From NCBI GenBank assembly GCA_020853615.1, contig JADYYO010000160.1, forward strand, positions 1 to 45,965: 45,965 nt of DNA, given 5' to 3'. Positions 1 to 9,737 of the stretch are shown here, in pieces (the stretch's first letter is position 1; each line of letters starts with the position of its first letter). The translations under genes and the position numbers were made by a program. Source of the stretch: Thermomicrobiales bacterium (GTDB taxonomy: Bacteria; Chloroflexota; Chloroflexia; Thermomicrobiales; UBA6265). The notes beneath the pieces are model-generated. The model saw nothing but the letters and a program-made list of their open reading frames with translations. It made no database searches and was not told where the DNA came from.

Positions 1-2
1 CT

Positions 3-521
3 GGACTGAGCACCCGTCTTCGACAGCAATCCCGCCGCGCGGGCCTGATGGTCGGCATCACGATGGCCCTCGCCATCGCCATCTGCATCCTCGGCTCCGC
101 GGGGCTCTTCGCCTGGCTCTCCCGGCCCTTCTCCGACCTGATCCCCATGGTCGCGCCGGCCGCCGAGATCGTGGTCGATGAGACGCCGGCCGCTCCGGTC
201 GCCGCACAGCAGCCGGCAGAGCAACCGGCCCTGCAGGTTCAGAGCGAACCGACCGCGCCGCCGGCGCAGGATCAGGCCGAGACGCCCGCGGCCGAGGCGT
301 TCACGCCGACGCATCAGATTGCGGCAAATTCTTCCGTGAACTTTCGAAGTGGGCCATCGACGGGTGATTCAATCATCAGGGCGCTTTCGCCGGCTGAACC
401 GCTTCAATATCTCGGTGAAGACAGCCGCGACCCGAATGGAGATCGCTGGATGAAGTTCCGAACGGAGAATGGCGACGAGGGCTGGATTCTTGAGGTTTTC
501 ACAGAATCCTATGTCCCATAG
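3..521 (+). CDS. Membrane-anchored SH3-domain protein (5' end probably outside window)
   Basis: The protein has one N-terminal membrane segment (starting near the ATG at 48), then a Pro/Ala/Glu-rich linker of about 55 residues, then a C-terminal bacterial SH3 domain with the usual NFRSGPS start and a GDEGWI ending. Such domains bind cell-wall or other extracytoplasmic ligands, so the domain is expected outside the membrane. The frame is open from base 3. The codons before 48 encode an Arg-rich stretch that would suit the cytoplasmic side of the membrane segment, and the ATG at 48 has no ribosome binding site. I therefore think the true start lies left of the window; a start at 48 (157 residues) cannot be excluded. 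The exact function is unknown. Confidence 0.7.
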   Translation, partial: GLSTRLRQQSRRAGLMVGITMALAIAICILGSAGLFAWLSRPFSDLIPMVAPAAEIVVDETPAAPVAAQQPAEQPALQVQSEPTAPPAQDQAETPAAEAFTPTHQIAANSSVNFRSGPSTGDSIIRALSPAEPLQYLGEDSRDPNGDRWMKFRTENGDEGWILEVFTESYVP

Positions 522-736
522 GGCATGTGCAGTGTCTCTGGCAATAGGAGTACGGGCGATCCTGATTCCCGTGAGTTGCCGCCGGCGCCACCGCAACTCT
601 CCATAACTCGGAGCACGGAGTTTGTGTGTACTGCCTGTACTCTCCACGGAAATCAGCCGAGTCTACACCTTCATCATGCGATGGTTGCGCCCTCCTCAGC
701 CCTGCCACGAATCATTCATATTCGGCTAATATCTAG
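522..736. other. AT-richer intergenic stretch, no gene seen
   Basis: There is no convincing gene between the SH3 protein and the promoter of the small Cys-rich gene. The composition is visibly more AT-rich than the genes on either side, which continues up to about 1478. Open frames here are short, on both strands, and have no ribosome binding site or recognisable product. Confidence 0.5.
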
Positions 737-765
737 TTGCCTCGACACTCACTCCGTGATAACAT
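737..765 (+). promoter_or_regulatory. Candidate sigma-70-type promoter for the small Cys-rich gene
   Basis: TTGCCT at 737-742 and TAACAT at 760-765 are separated by exactly 17 bases. Transcription would start near 772, about 50 bases before the ATG at 825. Assigned by eye from the consensus only. Confidence 0.45.
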
Positions 766-824
766 GATCATATGGCCAAGGACGCTCTTGGTCCTGATGC
801 ATCGCTTCGGAGTTGGAGGCGAAA

Positions 825-1112
825 ATGAAGAAGATCAGGGATCTGTTCGGGTCGTCTCATTCGCGGCGGACCTTGATCGGCTCAACGATCCTAGCAGTTG
901 CGTCCAGGTTCGCAGGCAGTTCGTCAGCACTTGCAGTGCCACGTTGTGTTGGAAAGTGCTCGAACTATCTCCCTGACACGTGCGATCGAAAGAGCTTTTG
1001 CTACCACGGCAGATATTTCCAGTATCTGCGCACGGAACGCGGCTGCAACAAGTATAACGTTTACTGCAATGGCCGTGCTCAGGGCATCATTCATTCGGTC
1101 TGCGGTTGCTAG
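825..1112 (+). CDS. Small Tat-exported cysteine-rich protein
   Basis: This encodes 95 residues. The N-terminus carries a twin-arginine motif (SRRTLIG, residues 13-19), a hydrophobic stretch and an ALA cleavage site near residue 37, so export in folded form by the Tat system is likely. The mature part is about 58 residues with eight cysteines, spaced C-x3-C-x7-C-x5-C-x14-C-x6-C-x11-C-x-C, and many Arg, Lys and Tyr residues. Such a peptide would probably be held by four disulfides. The ATG at 825 is chosen over a TTG at 813 because GGAGG lies at 815-819. I recognise no family. Possible roles are a secreted toxin or bacteriocin, a protease inhibitor, or a metal- or wall-binding peptide; none is shown by the sequence. 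The surrounding DNA is AT-richer than its neighbours. Confidence 0.7.
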   Translation: MKKIRDLFGSSHSRRTLIGSTILAVASRFAGSSSALAVPRCVGKCSNYLPDTCDRKSFCYHGRYFQYLRTERGCNKYNVYCNGRAQGIIHSVCGC

Positions 1113-1478
1113 ACACACGGTCTCTTTCGCCGATCGCGGAATGACGGGTCGGCGCAATTCTTGTAGACCAATTCAGGGTTCAGGCACCTGTTAGCCATCC
1201 ACCGGCGGGAGCCTGAACCCGATTTTGCAGACTTCCCTCTCATTGATTTTGGATTCTACTTTTGCCCCATAGATCATAGCTTGCCATTCCCGGTATTTCC
1301 TCGCAGGGCGTCAACTTCCGGCACAGCGAGCAGCATCCGATTAGAATTACTAGGAGAGTCATTGAGGATGCTTGGCCAGCCGGCTCCGCCGCGTTTAGGC
1401 ATTTGCGTCCAAGATGAGAACCTTGAGCATTTAGGCTGACCTTTGCCTTGTATTAGGCTGCGGAAGAATGGGTATGGA
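1113..1478. other. AT-richer intergenic stretch before tyrA
   Basis: I see no supported gene. The segment is richer in A and T than the genes around it. The short motif TTAGGC occurs three times (near 1395, 1431 and 1453). A TATTAG at 1451-1456 resembles a -10 box, but no -35 element stands at a proper distance, so I do not call a promoter. Confidence 0.4.
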
Positions 1479-2516
1479 ATGCAGCGGGTTCTGATCGTTG
1501 GGCTGGGACTGATCGGCGGCTCCATCGGCCTCGCCCTGCGCCGTTGGTCCGACGAGCGCAAGGTCGACGGCCACAAGCCGCTCGAGGTGATCGGGTTCGA
1601 CCCGAATCTCGATCATCAGCGGGCGGCCGAGAAGCTCGGCGCGGTCGACCGCGGCGCGTGGGACCTGGCCAAAGCCGCGCGCGACGCCGATGTCGTCATC
1701 CTCGCCATGCCGGTCAACGCCATGCCGGAGGTGATGCAGGACCTCGCGCCGCATCTCAAGGAGGGCGCGATCGTCACTGACACCGGGTCGACCAAGGCAC
1801 GTGTGCTCGAGTGGGCGTGCGAGTACCTCCCCAGGTACGTCAACTTCGTCGGCGGACACCCGATGGCCGGCAAGACGCAGAGCATCGAGGGCGCGGACGC
1901 CGATCTCTTCGCCGGCGCCACTTGGTGCGTCGCGCCATCGGTCACCGCCTCGGAAGACGCGGTCCGGACAGTGCTCGGGCTCGTGGCCGCGGCCGAGGCC
2001 GAACCCTACTTCGTCGATCCCGGCGAGCACGACGCGTATGTCGCGGGCGTCAGCCACCTCCCCTTCGTCCTGAGCGCCTCGCTGATGAACGCCGTCTCGC
2101 GGGACACCTCGTGGCGTGAGATGAAGACGCTGACCGCCGGCGGGTTTCGCGACACCACGCGCCTCGCCGCCGGCAGCCCGGCCATGCACCGCGATATCGT
2201 CGTCACCAACCGCGAATCGGTGCTCCGCTGGATCGATACGTTGACCGAAACCCTCACCGAGTTCCGGCGCCATCTCGCCTCGGACGACGACGCGGCAATC
2301 GCCGAGATCGAAGGGTTCTTCGATCGCGCCCGCGATGCCCGCGCCGATTGGGCGACGATGACGAGCCGTGACGGCGAGCTCCTGCAAGGCACGGCCACCG
2401 AGTTGCCGACCGAGAGCGTCGGCGACCACATGGGCCGCATGTTTCTTGGCGGGTTCGCGAAGCGCCTGCGCAATCCGCAGGCGCGCAGCGAGTCCTCCTC
2501 CTCCAACGGCCGATGA
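1479..2516 (+). CDS. tyrA: Prephenate dehydrogenase
   Basis: This 345-residue enzyme oxidatively decarboxylates prephenate to 4-hydroxyphenylpyruvate with NAD(P)+, in the tyrosine branch of aromatic amino-acid synthesis. The N-terminal Rossmann fold has GLGLIGGS at residues 8-15. The family signatures GGHPMAGK and SHLPF follow, then the helical prephenate-binding domain. There is no fused chorismate mutase and no clear ACT domain, so it looks like the plain TyrA type. I take the ATG at 1479 because the Rossmann strand starts right after it; a TTG at 1443 would add 12 unlikely residues. Its stop overlaps the next start in an ATGA. The shikimate gene aroQ lies 3 kb downstream on the same strand. 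Confidence 0.93.
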   Translation: MQRVLIVGLGLIGGSIGLALRRWSDERKVDGHKPLEVIGFDPNLDHQRAAEKLGAVDRGAWDLAKAARDADVVILAMPVNAMPEVMQDLAPHLKEGAIVTDTGSTKARVLEWACEYLPRYVNFVGGHPMAGKTQSIEGADADLFAGATWCVAPSVTASEDAVRTVLGLVAAAEAEPYFVDPGEHDAYVAGVSHLPFVLSASLMNAVSRDTSWREMKTLTAGGFRDTTRLAAGSPAMHRDIVVTNRESVLRWIDTLTETLTEFRRHLASDDDAAIAEIEGFFDRARDARADWATMTSRDGELLQGTATELPTESVGDHMGRMFLGGFAKRLRNPQARSESSSSNGR

Positions 2517-2959
2517 ACGCGACGGATCCGAGCGACCGCTCGAGCCGGGTCGAGCGCGAGGTTCTCGAAATCCTGGAGCGCGTCGAGGCGGCGCAATCGC
2601 CCGTCGAGAATCTACAGGCTGCCGTCCGCCGGCAACAGCAGAGCGCGTGGGCGCAGTTGCGCAAGTCGTCCCGGCACGGGCCGGCACTCCCCTCATGGCT
2701 CACCCCGGATGTCGCGCGCATCCTCGGTGCGTTCGGGCTTGCTATCCTCGCCGCCCTCCTCGGCGATGTCGCCCGGATGCTCGCCATTCCCCTGGCGATC
2801 GCCAGCGCGATCGTCTTCTTTTCAATCTGGTTCCCCTCCTCGCCGCGGCAATCTGGAGGCGGGCCTCGCTGGCGCGGCCAGGATTTGAACGGCCCCGAGG
2901 GCCCTCCGCCGATCGACATCGGGCGCATTCGGCGCGGCCCCAGGCGGCCATCCCGATGA
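2513..2959 (+). CDS. Small membrane protein of unknown function
   Basis: This 148-residue protein starts inside the tyrA stop codon (ATGA), which implies translational coupling. Residues about 10-50 form a charged, probably coiled-coil segment. Two hydrophobic helices follow (about residues 68-88 and 90-107), then a Pro/Arg/Gly-rich tail. I do not recognise a family. The coupling to tyrA may only reflect tight gene packing. Confidence 0.65.
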   Translation: MNATDPSDRSSRVEREVLEILERVEAAQSPVENLQAAVRRQQQSAWAQLRKSSRHGPALPSWLTPDVARILGAFGLAILAALLGDVARMLAIPLAIASAIVFFSIWFPSSPRQSGGGPRWRGQDLNGPEGPPPIDIGRIRRGPRRPSR

Positions 2960-3017
2960 CCTCCTCCCCATATCTCGCTGCCGGGGGCGCCCGACCGCGG
3001 CGGTCGAGCTAGCCGCC

Positions 3018-3479
3018 ATGCCCTCCCTCGTCTCCGACGCGGTCGATGCCTATGTCATTCGGCGGCTCAACGCCCGGCTGCAATTCCTCCTCCTGCAGCG
3101 GCGCGCCGATGCCCCGTTCGGTGGGTCGTGGCAGGCGATTCATGCGCGGGTCAATGACCAGGAATCCGCCCTGGACGCTGCCGAGCGCGGGTTGAAAGAG
3201 ACGACCGGACTTGACGCTTCGGTCGTCTATAGCGCAGACTATGTCAATCAGATTTTCGATCATTCGCGGGATGCCGTCGTCCTGATCCCCGTCTTCGCCT
3301 TCGAAGTCGGGCCTCAAGTGAAGATCGAGCCTGGCGCCGACTTCATGGCGTATGAATGGTTGGAACGGGACGAGGCGGCGCAGCGCCTCCTCTGGTCGGG
3401 CCAGCGCTGGTCGGTTCGCCACATCGACGACGTCATCGGCCCCGGCGGCCCCGCCGCCGACTTCTACCGCATTCGCTAG
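3018..3479 (+). CDS. Nudix-fold protein with a degenerate Nudix box
   Basis: The 153-residue protein has the overall Nudix layout and resembles the dATP/dihydroneopterin triphosphate pyrophosphohydrolase group. It opens with a beta strand of the AYVIRR type, has GGSWQ before the box and ends in helices. The Nudix box (consensus G-x5-E-x7-REUxEExGU) reads A-x5-E-x7-RGLKETTGL. The leading Gly and two of the three metal-binding Glu positions (now Gly and Thr) are changed, while one Glu and the last Gly remain. Normal Mg2+-dependent hydrolysis may therefore be lost or altered. It sits 76 bases before uvrB. The ribosome binding site before the ATG is weak. Confidence 0.75.
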   Translation: MPSLVSDAVDAYVIRRLNARLQFLLLQRRADAPFGGSWQAIHARVNDQESALDAAERGLKETTGLDASVVYSADYVNQIFDHSRDAVVLIPVFAFEVGPQVKIEPGADFMAYEWLERDEAAQRLLWSGQRWSVRHIDDVIGPGGPAADFYRIR

Positions 3480-3555
3480 CCGCCTTTCGCCGTCTCCCCG
3501 GCTACACTATCCCTTCGCCCCCTGCATCGTGCGGCCCGGGGCTTCAGGAGCGACC

Positions 3556-5562
<2,007 letters not shown>

Positions 5563-5594
5563 TCGCCGCGAGCGCGCGGCAGAGAAGGAGCGAG

Positions 5595-6068
5595 GTGGAG
5601 AACTCTGCGCCCGATGCGCCATATCTGCTGGTGCTGAATGGCCCGAACCTCAACCGGCTCGGCATGCGGGAGCCGGCCTATTACGGCCGGTCGACGCTGC
5701 CCGAGATCGTCGCCGACCTGGAGCGCATCGCGGCGGCGGCTGATCCCCCGCTGCGGCTCGAACACCGGCAGTCGAATCACGAGGGGACGCTGGTCGACAC
5801 GATTCAGGCGCTCGGCCCAGATGCGATCGGCATCATCATCAACCCGGGCGCGTTGACGCACTACAGCATCGCCCTCCGGGACGCGCTCGCCGATGTCGGG
5901 ACACCGGCAATCGAGGTTCACCTCTCGAACATCCACGCCCGCGAAGAGTTCCGCCATCGCTCAGTCATCGCGCCGGTCGCGGTCGGGCAGATCGCCGGGC
6001 TCGGCGCGGACGGCTATCGGCTGGCACTGCGCTACTTTCTCGACATGCAGGCCGGGTGCGCCAGATGA
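5595..6068 (+). CDS. aroQ: 3-dehydroquinate dehydratase, type II
   Basis: This 157-residue enzyme converts 3-dehydroquinate to 3-dehydroshikimate, the third step of the shikimate pathway. Type II signatures are clear: NGPNLNRLG (15-23), the catalytic Tyr near residue 30, the motif RQSNHEG, INPGALTH, and EVHLSNIHAREEFRH with the active-site His and Arg. The protein normally forms a dodecamer. The start is GTG at 5595, preceded by AAGGAG at 5585-5590. Its stop overlaps the start of the M24 peptidase (ATGA), a pairing common in many bacteria. Confidence 0.96.
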   Translation: MENSAPDAPYLLVLNGPNLNRLGMREPAYYGRSTLPEIVADLERIAAAADPPLRLEHRQSNHEGTLVDTIQALGPDAIGIIINPGALTHYSIALRDALADVGTPAIEVHLSNIHAREEFRHRSVIAPVAVGQIAGLGADGYRLALRYFLDMQAGCAR

Positions 6069-7138
6069 ACCGGATCGAGCGGCTGCGCGAGCTGATCGCC
6101 AGTGCCGGCGCCGACAGCGCCATCATCTCGCATCCCGCCAATCGCCGGTATCTCTCCGGCTTCCCCGACGATGACTACGCGCCGGATGAAACCTCCGGCA
6201 TCCTGATCGTCACCGGCGACGCGGCCATCCTCGCCCTCAGCCCGACGAACCTCCCGTGGGCCGAGGCCACCGTCACGCCGCCAGTCGAAGCACGGCCATG
6301 GGAGCGTCCCTGGCAACCCTTCATCGGGAAAACCCTGCGCGAGCTCGGGGCGCGGCGCACGCTCTTCGAAGATCGCGCGCTCTCGGTCGCCGATCACGCG
6401 GCGATCGTCGGTGCGGCCGATGGCGTGGAGCTCGTTCCCGCTGGCGCCCGCTTCAATGCGCTCCGCGCCGTAAAGAGCCGGGAGGAGATCGCCGCCATCG
6501 CCCGGGCGGCGCGCATCACCGACGAAGCCCTCGCCGTCGCCCTCACTGAACTGGAACCGGGCATGAACGAGCGCCAGCTCGCGTGGCGGTTGGAGCGCGC
6601 CACGCGCGAGCTGGGCGCAACCGGGCTCGCGTTCCCGATCATCGTCGCCTCCGGCCCGCACAGCGCCCGCCCCCATCACGACCCGACTGACCGGCCGATT
6701 GCCGAGGGCGAGCCGGTCACGATCGACATGGGCGCGGCGCTCGACGGCTATTGCGCCGACCTCACGCGCACGATCGTCCTCGGTGAGGCGCCGCCGATCT
6801 TCGTCGACAGATACAATTCTGTATTGGGGGCTCAGGAAGCGGCGCTCCGCGGCATTCGCGCCGGCATGAGCGGGGAGGATGCCGACCGCATCGCGCGCGG
6901 TGCGCTGATCGCCGAGGGATACGCCGACCAGCTCATTCATGGCCTTGGCCACGGCGTCGGCATCTTCATTCACGAGCCGCCGTCGCTCAATGCGAACTCG
7001 AGCGACATCCTGGCGCCGGGCCACGTCGTGACCATCGAGCCCGGCATCTATTTCGAAGACTGGGGCGGCATTCGCATCGAGGATCTTGGCGTCGTCACCG
7101 AGACAGGTCTCGATGTTCTGTCGAATGCGCCGAAGTAG
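6065..7138 (+). CDS. M24 family metallopeptidase (Xaa-Pro aminopeptidase/dipeptidase type)
   Basis: This 357-residue cytoplasmic enzyme is expected to cleave peptides before or after proline. It has an N-terminal creatinase-like domain (about 1-130) and a C-terminal pita-bread domain. All five metal ligands of the family are present: Asp221, Asp232, His296 (in GLGHGVG), Glu325 and Glu339. The start at 6065 overlaps the aroQ stop (ATGA). The gene order aroQ, M24 peptidase, efp, accB is widespread in bacteria. Whether it acts as PepP or PepQ cannot be told from sequence alone. Confidence 0.92.
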   Translation: MNRIERLRELIASAGADSAIISHPANRRYLSGFPDDDYAPDETSGILIVTGDAAILALSPTNLPWAEATVTPPVEARPWERPWQPFIGKTLRELGARRTLFEDRALSVADHAAIVGAADGVELVPAGARFNALRAVKSREEIAAIARAARITDEALAVALTELEPGMNERQLAWRLERATRELGATGLAFPIIVASGPHSARPHHDPTDRPIAEGEPVTIDMGAALDGYCADLTRTIVLGEAPPIFVDRYNSVLGAQEAALRGIRAGMSGEDADRIARGALIAEGYADQLIHGLGHGVGIFIHEPPSLNANSSDILAPGHVVTIEPGIYFEDWGGIRIEDLGVVTETGLDVLSNAPK

Positions 7139-7153
7139 GAGAGAACGCGACCA

Positions 7154-7714
7154 ATGATCGATACCGGGGATCTGCGCAAGGGGCTCACACTGGATCTCGA
7201 TGGCCGTCTCGTCAAGGTCATCGACTTCGCGCACAACAAGCAGGGGCGCGGCTCGGCACAGGTGCGGATGACGCTGCGCGATCTGAGGACTGGCTCGCTG
7301 ACGCAGCACACCGTTCAGGCCGGTGCCAAGTTCCAGCCAGTCCGGCTCGAGCGCCAGCACGTGCAGTATCTCTATCCCGATGGCGATCATCGCTACTTCA
7401 TGGACACCGAGACCTTCGACCAGATCGTGCTCAACGCGTCGACGGTCGGCGACAATGCCCGGTTCATCCGCGAGAACGATGTCGTCGACCTGCTCACGTA
7501 CAACGACGAGCCGATCGACATCGAGCTGCCGCCGGCCGTCCTACTCACCGTCACCGACACCGACCCCGGGTTGAAGGGCGATACCGCCAGCGGCGCGACG
7601 AAGCCCGCCACGCTGGAGACCGGTCTCGTGGTCAACGTGCCACTCTTCATCAACATCGGCGACACGCTGAAGGTCGACACCCGCAGCGGTGAATACATCG
7701 AACGGGTGAGCTAG
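7154..7714 (+). CDS. efp: Translation elongation factor P
   Basis: EF-P binds the ribosome between the P and E sites and rescues stalling at polyproline. The 186-residue length and three-domain beta layout are standard. The tip of the domain I loop reads NKQGRGSA, so the residue at the usual modification site is Arg32 rather than the Lys modified in E. coli. Arg at this site is known in the EarP-type EF-Ps, which are rhamnosylated, and also in others; no modification gene is in the window. The ATG at 7154 follows AGGAGAG about ten bases upstream. The stop codon abuts the accB start directly. Confidence 0.97.
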   Translation: MIDTGDLRKGLTLDLDGRLVKVIDFAHNKQGRGSAQVRMTLRDLRTGSLTQHTVQAGAKFQPVRLERQHVQYLYPDGDHRYFMDTETFDQIVLNASTVGDNARFIRENDVVDLLTYNDEPIDIELPPAVLLTVTDTDPGLKGDTASGATKPATLETGLVVNVPLFINIGDTLKVDTRSGEYIERVS

Positions 7715-8197
7715 GTGACCGCATCGGGGAATGGCGCCGAGGCGTCCCTGCCGTCGCCGGAGAGCGTCGCGAACCTCGTCCGGTCGCTCGCCGCGGTGAT
7801 GCACGAATCGGCGGTCACCGAGCTCGATCTCGATCTCGGGCCGGTCAACGTACGCCTGCGCCGCCCGGCATTCGGCGACGCGCTGCCTGCGCCTGCGCCG
7901 GCTGGCGTCGGCGTGCTCCCGCCTGCGGCAGAAGTGGAGACCGGCCACCTCATCACCGCCCCGATGATCGGGACCTTTTACGCCTCGCCATCGCCCGGCG
8001 CGCCTCCCTTTGTGCAGCGCGGCGACCAGGTCTTCGCCGGGCAGACGATCGGCATCATCGAGGCGATGAAGATCATGAACGAGATCTCCGCCGATCGTGG
8101 CGGCGTCGTCCTGGAGGTGCTCATCGAGAACGGCCAGCCGGTCGAATACGGCTCGCCCTTGATCCGGCTGGGCGTCGGCAGGGATGCCCGGAGTTGA
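7715..8197 (+). CDS. accB: Biotin carboxyl carrier protein of acetyl-CoA carboxylase
   Basis: This 160-residue protein carries biotin between the biotin carboxylase and carboxyltransferase subunits in the first step of fatty-acid synthesis. The C-terminal biotinyl domain has the EAMKIMNE motif with biotinylated Lys119, plus the characteristic 'thumb' segment around FYASPSPGAPPFV. An Ala/Pro-rich linker (about 55-75) joins it to the N-terminal helix. The start is a GTG directly after the efp stop. The usual partner accC is not next door; xseA follows with a four-base overlap instead. Confidence 0.95.
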   Translation: MTASGNGAEASLPSPESVANLVRSLAAVMHESAVTELDLDLGPVNVRLRRPAFGDALPAPAPAGVGVLPPAAEVETGHLITAPMIGTFYASPSPGAPPFVQRGDQVFAGQTIGIIEAMKIMNEISADRGGVVLEVLIENGQPVEYGSPLIRLGVGRDARS

Positions 8198-9414
8198 CCG
8201 CGCACCTCCTCCCGGTCGGCATCTTCGTCCACCTCTTCCGCGAGACGCTCGAGGCCGATCCGTTCTATTCCGACCTCTGGCTCGAGGGCGAGATCTGCGA
8301 CATCAGCCGCTCGGCTGCCGGCCACACCTACTTTTCCCTGCGAGACGAGGACGGCGCGCTGAAGTGCGTCCTCTTTCGCGGGCAGGCGCTCAGGCAGCAC
8401 CAGCTCCCTCGGCTCGGCGATCAGGTCGCCGTGCACGGCGGCCTCTCCATCTACGCCCGCTCGGGAGCCATGCAGCTCGTCGCCGATCTCATCCGGCCGG
8501 CGGGCCTCGGCGCTGCGTCGCTGGAGCTCGCCCTGCTCCGGCAGCAGCTCGAAGCGGAGGGCCTCTTCGACGTCGCTCGCAAGCGCCCGCTTCCTGCCTG
8601 GCCACGCGTGATCGGCGTCGTCACCTCGGCGCACGGCGCGGCCTGGCACGATATCCAGACCGTGGTCCGGCGCCGCTACCCGCTGGCGATGCTCGTCCTC
8701 TCCCCGGCGCGCGTGCAGGGCCTGGGGGCCGCGGAGAGCATTGTGGCCGCGATCGAGGCCGCGCAACTCGACGCCCGGATCGAGGTCATGATCCTGGCCC
8801 GAGGCGGCGGCGATAGCGACGATCTCTCCGCGTTCAACGACGAGCAGGTCGCGCGCGCTGTCTTCGCCTCCCGCGTCCCGGTCATCGCCGGAGTCGGCCA
8901 CGCGACCGACCGCACGCTGGTCGAGGATGTCGCCGACGCCGCCGCACCGACCCCTTCTGCCGCGGCCGAAATCTGCGTCCCCTCCGTGATCGACCTTCAC
9001 GATCGCGTGGCCTCCCTGCAACATCGGCTCTCCCGGGCCGTGGCAGCGAGCAACGAAGCGGCAATGGCCGATCTGGCGTCCGCTCGGCGGCGCCTGCACG
9101 CGCGGCATCCGTCGGAAATCGCCCGCCGGCACGGGCAGGTTGTCAGCCGGGCGACGGTCGATCTCTCGCGGGCAATTCGGGCTCGCATCGCTGGCCGCCG
9201 GGATGCGACGCGGGTTGCCAGCCAACTCCTCGCCGCGCTCGATCCCACGGCGGTGCTGCAGCGGGGCTACGCCGCACTCCACACCGAGGAGAATGGCGAC
9301 CCGATCTTCAGCGTCACGCAGCTCCAACCGGGGCAGCGCGTCGTCGCGCACTTGAGCGATGGCGCGTCGACGTCCGTCATCGAGCAGGTGCGAGCGCGAG
9401 GGAGCGCGGCATGA
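8194..9414 (+). CDS. xseA: Exodeoxyribonuclease VII large subunit
   Basis: XseA is the catalytic subunit of the single-strand-specific exonuclease VII, used in mismatch repair and processing of DNA ends. At 406 residues it has the N-terminal OB fold (about 1-100), then the nuclease domain with GVVTSAHGAAWHD, ARGGGDSDDL and GVGHATDRTLVEDVADAAAP signatures, and a coiled-coil C-terminus. It starts with a TTG that overlaps the accB stop (TTGA), and its own stop overlaps the xseB start (ATGA), so translation of the three is probably coupled. Confidence 0.95.
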   Translation: MTAHLLPVGIFVHLFRETLEADPFYSDLWLEGEICDISRSAAGHTYFSLRDEDGALKCVLFRGQALRQHQLPRLGDQVAVHGGLSIYARSGAMQLVADLIRPAGLGAASLELALLRQQLEAEGLFDVARKRPLPAWPRVIGVVTSAHGAAWHDIQTVVRRRYPLAMLVLSPARVQGLGAAESIVAAIEAAQLDARIEVMILARGGGDSDDLSAFNDEQVARAVFASRVPVIAGVGHATDRTLVEDVADAAAPTPSAAAEICVPSVIDLHDRVASLQHRLSRAVAASNEAAMADLASARRRLHARHPSEIARRHGQVVSRATVDLSRAIRARIAGRRDATRVASQLLAALDPTAVLQRGYAALHTEENGDPIFSVTQLQPGQRVVAHLSDGASTSVIEQVRARGSAA

Positions 9415-9704
9415 GCGACACGACGTTGACCGGGCTGAGCATCGAGCAGGCGCACGCGCTCGTGCAGGAAGGATCGTTCGAAGATGCGCTCGCGGCGCTC
9501 GAATCGGTCGTCGCCCTGATCGAGCGCGGCCGTCTCTCCATTGGCGACTCAATCCAGTGGTACGAGGTCGGTCTCGCGCTCTCTCATCGTTGCTCGGAGC
9601 TGCTGAGCGCGGCCGAATTGCGCATTGGCACGCTCGAGGAGAGCTTCGGTGTCGCCGGCCAGGACGACAACGCGTGGGAAGACGCCGATAATGAGCGCGT
9701 GTAA
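9411..9704 (+). CDS. xseB: Exodeoxyribonuclease VII small subunit
   Basis: The small helical subunit of exonuclease VII; several copies assemble on one XseA. The 97-residue protein has the family pattern of an amphipathic helix (FEDALAALESVVALIERG), then LSIGDSIQWYEVGLAL and a second helix, ending in an acidic tail. It starts inside the xseA stop codon (ATGA), which fixes both the start and the partnership. Confidence 0.93.
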   Translation: MSDTTLTGLSIEQAHALVQEGSFEDALAALESVVALIERGRLSIGDSIQWYEVGLALSHRCSELLSAAELRIGTLEESFGVAGQDDNAWEDADNERV

Positions 9705-9737
9705 TCGATCGATCGCCCACAAGAGGACGATGTCCCA

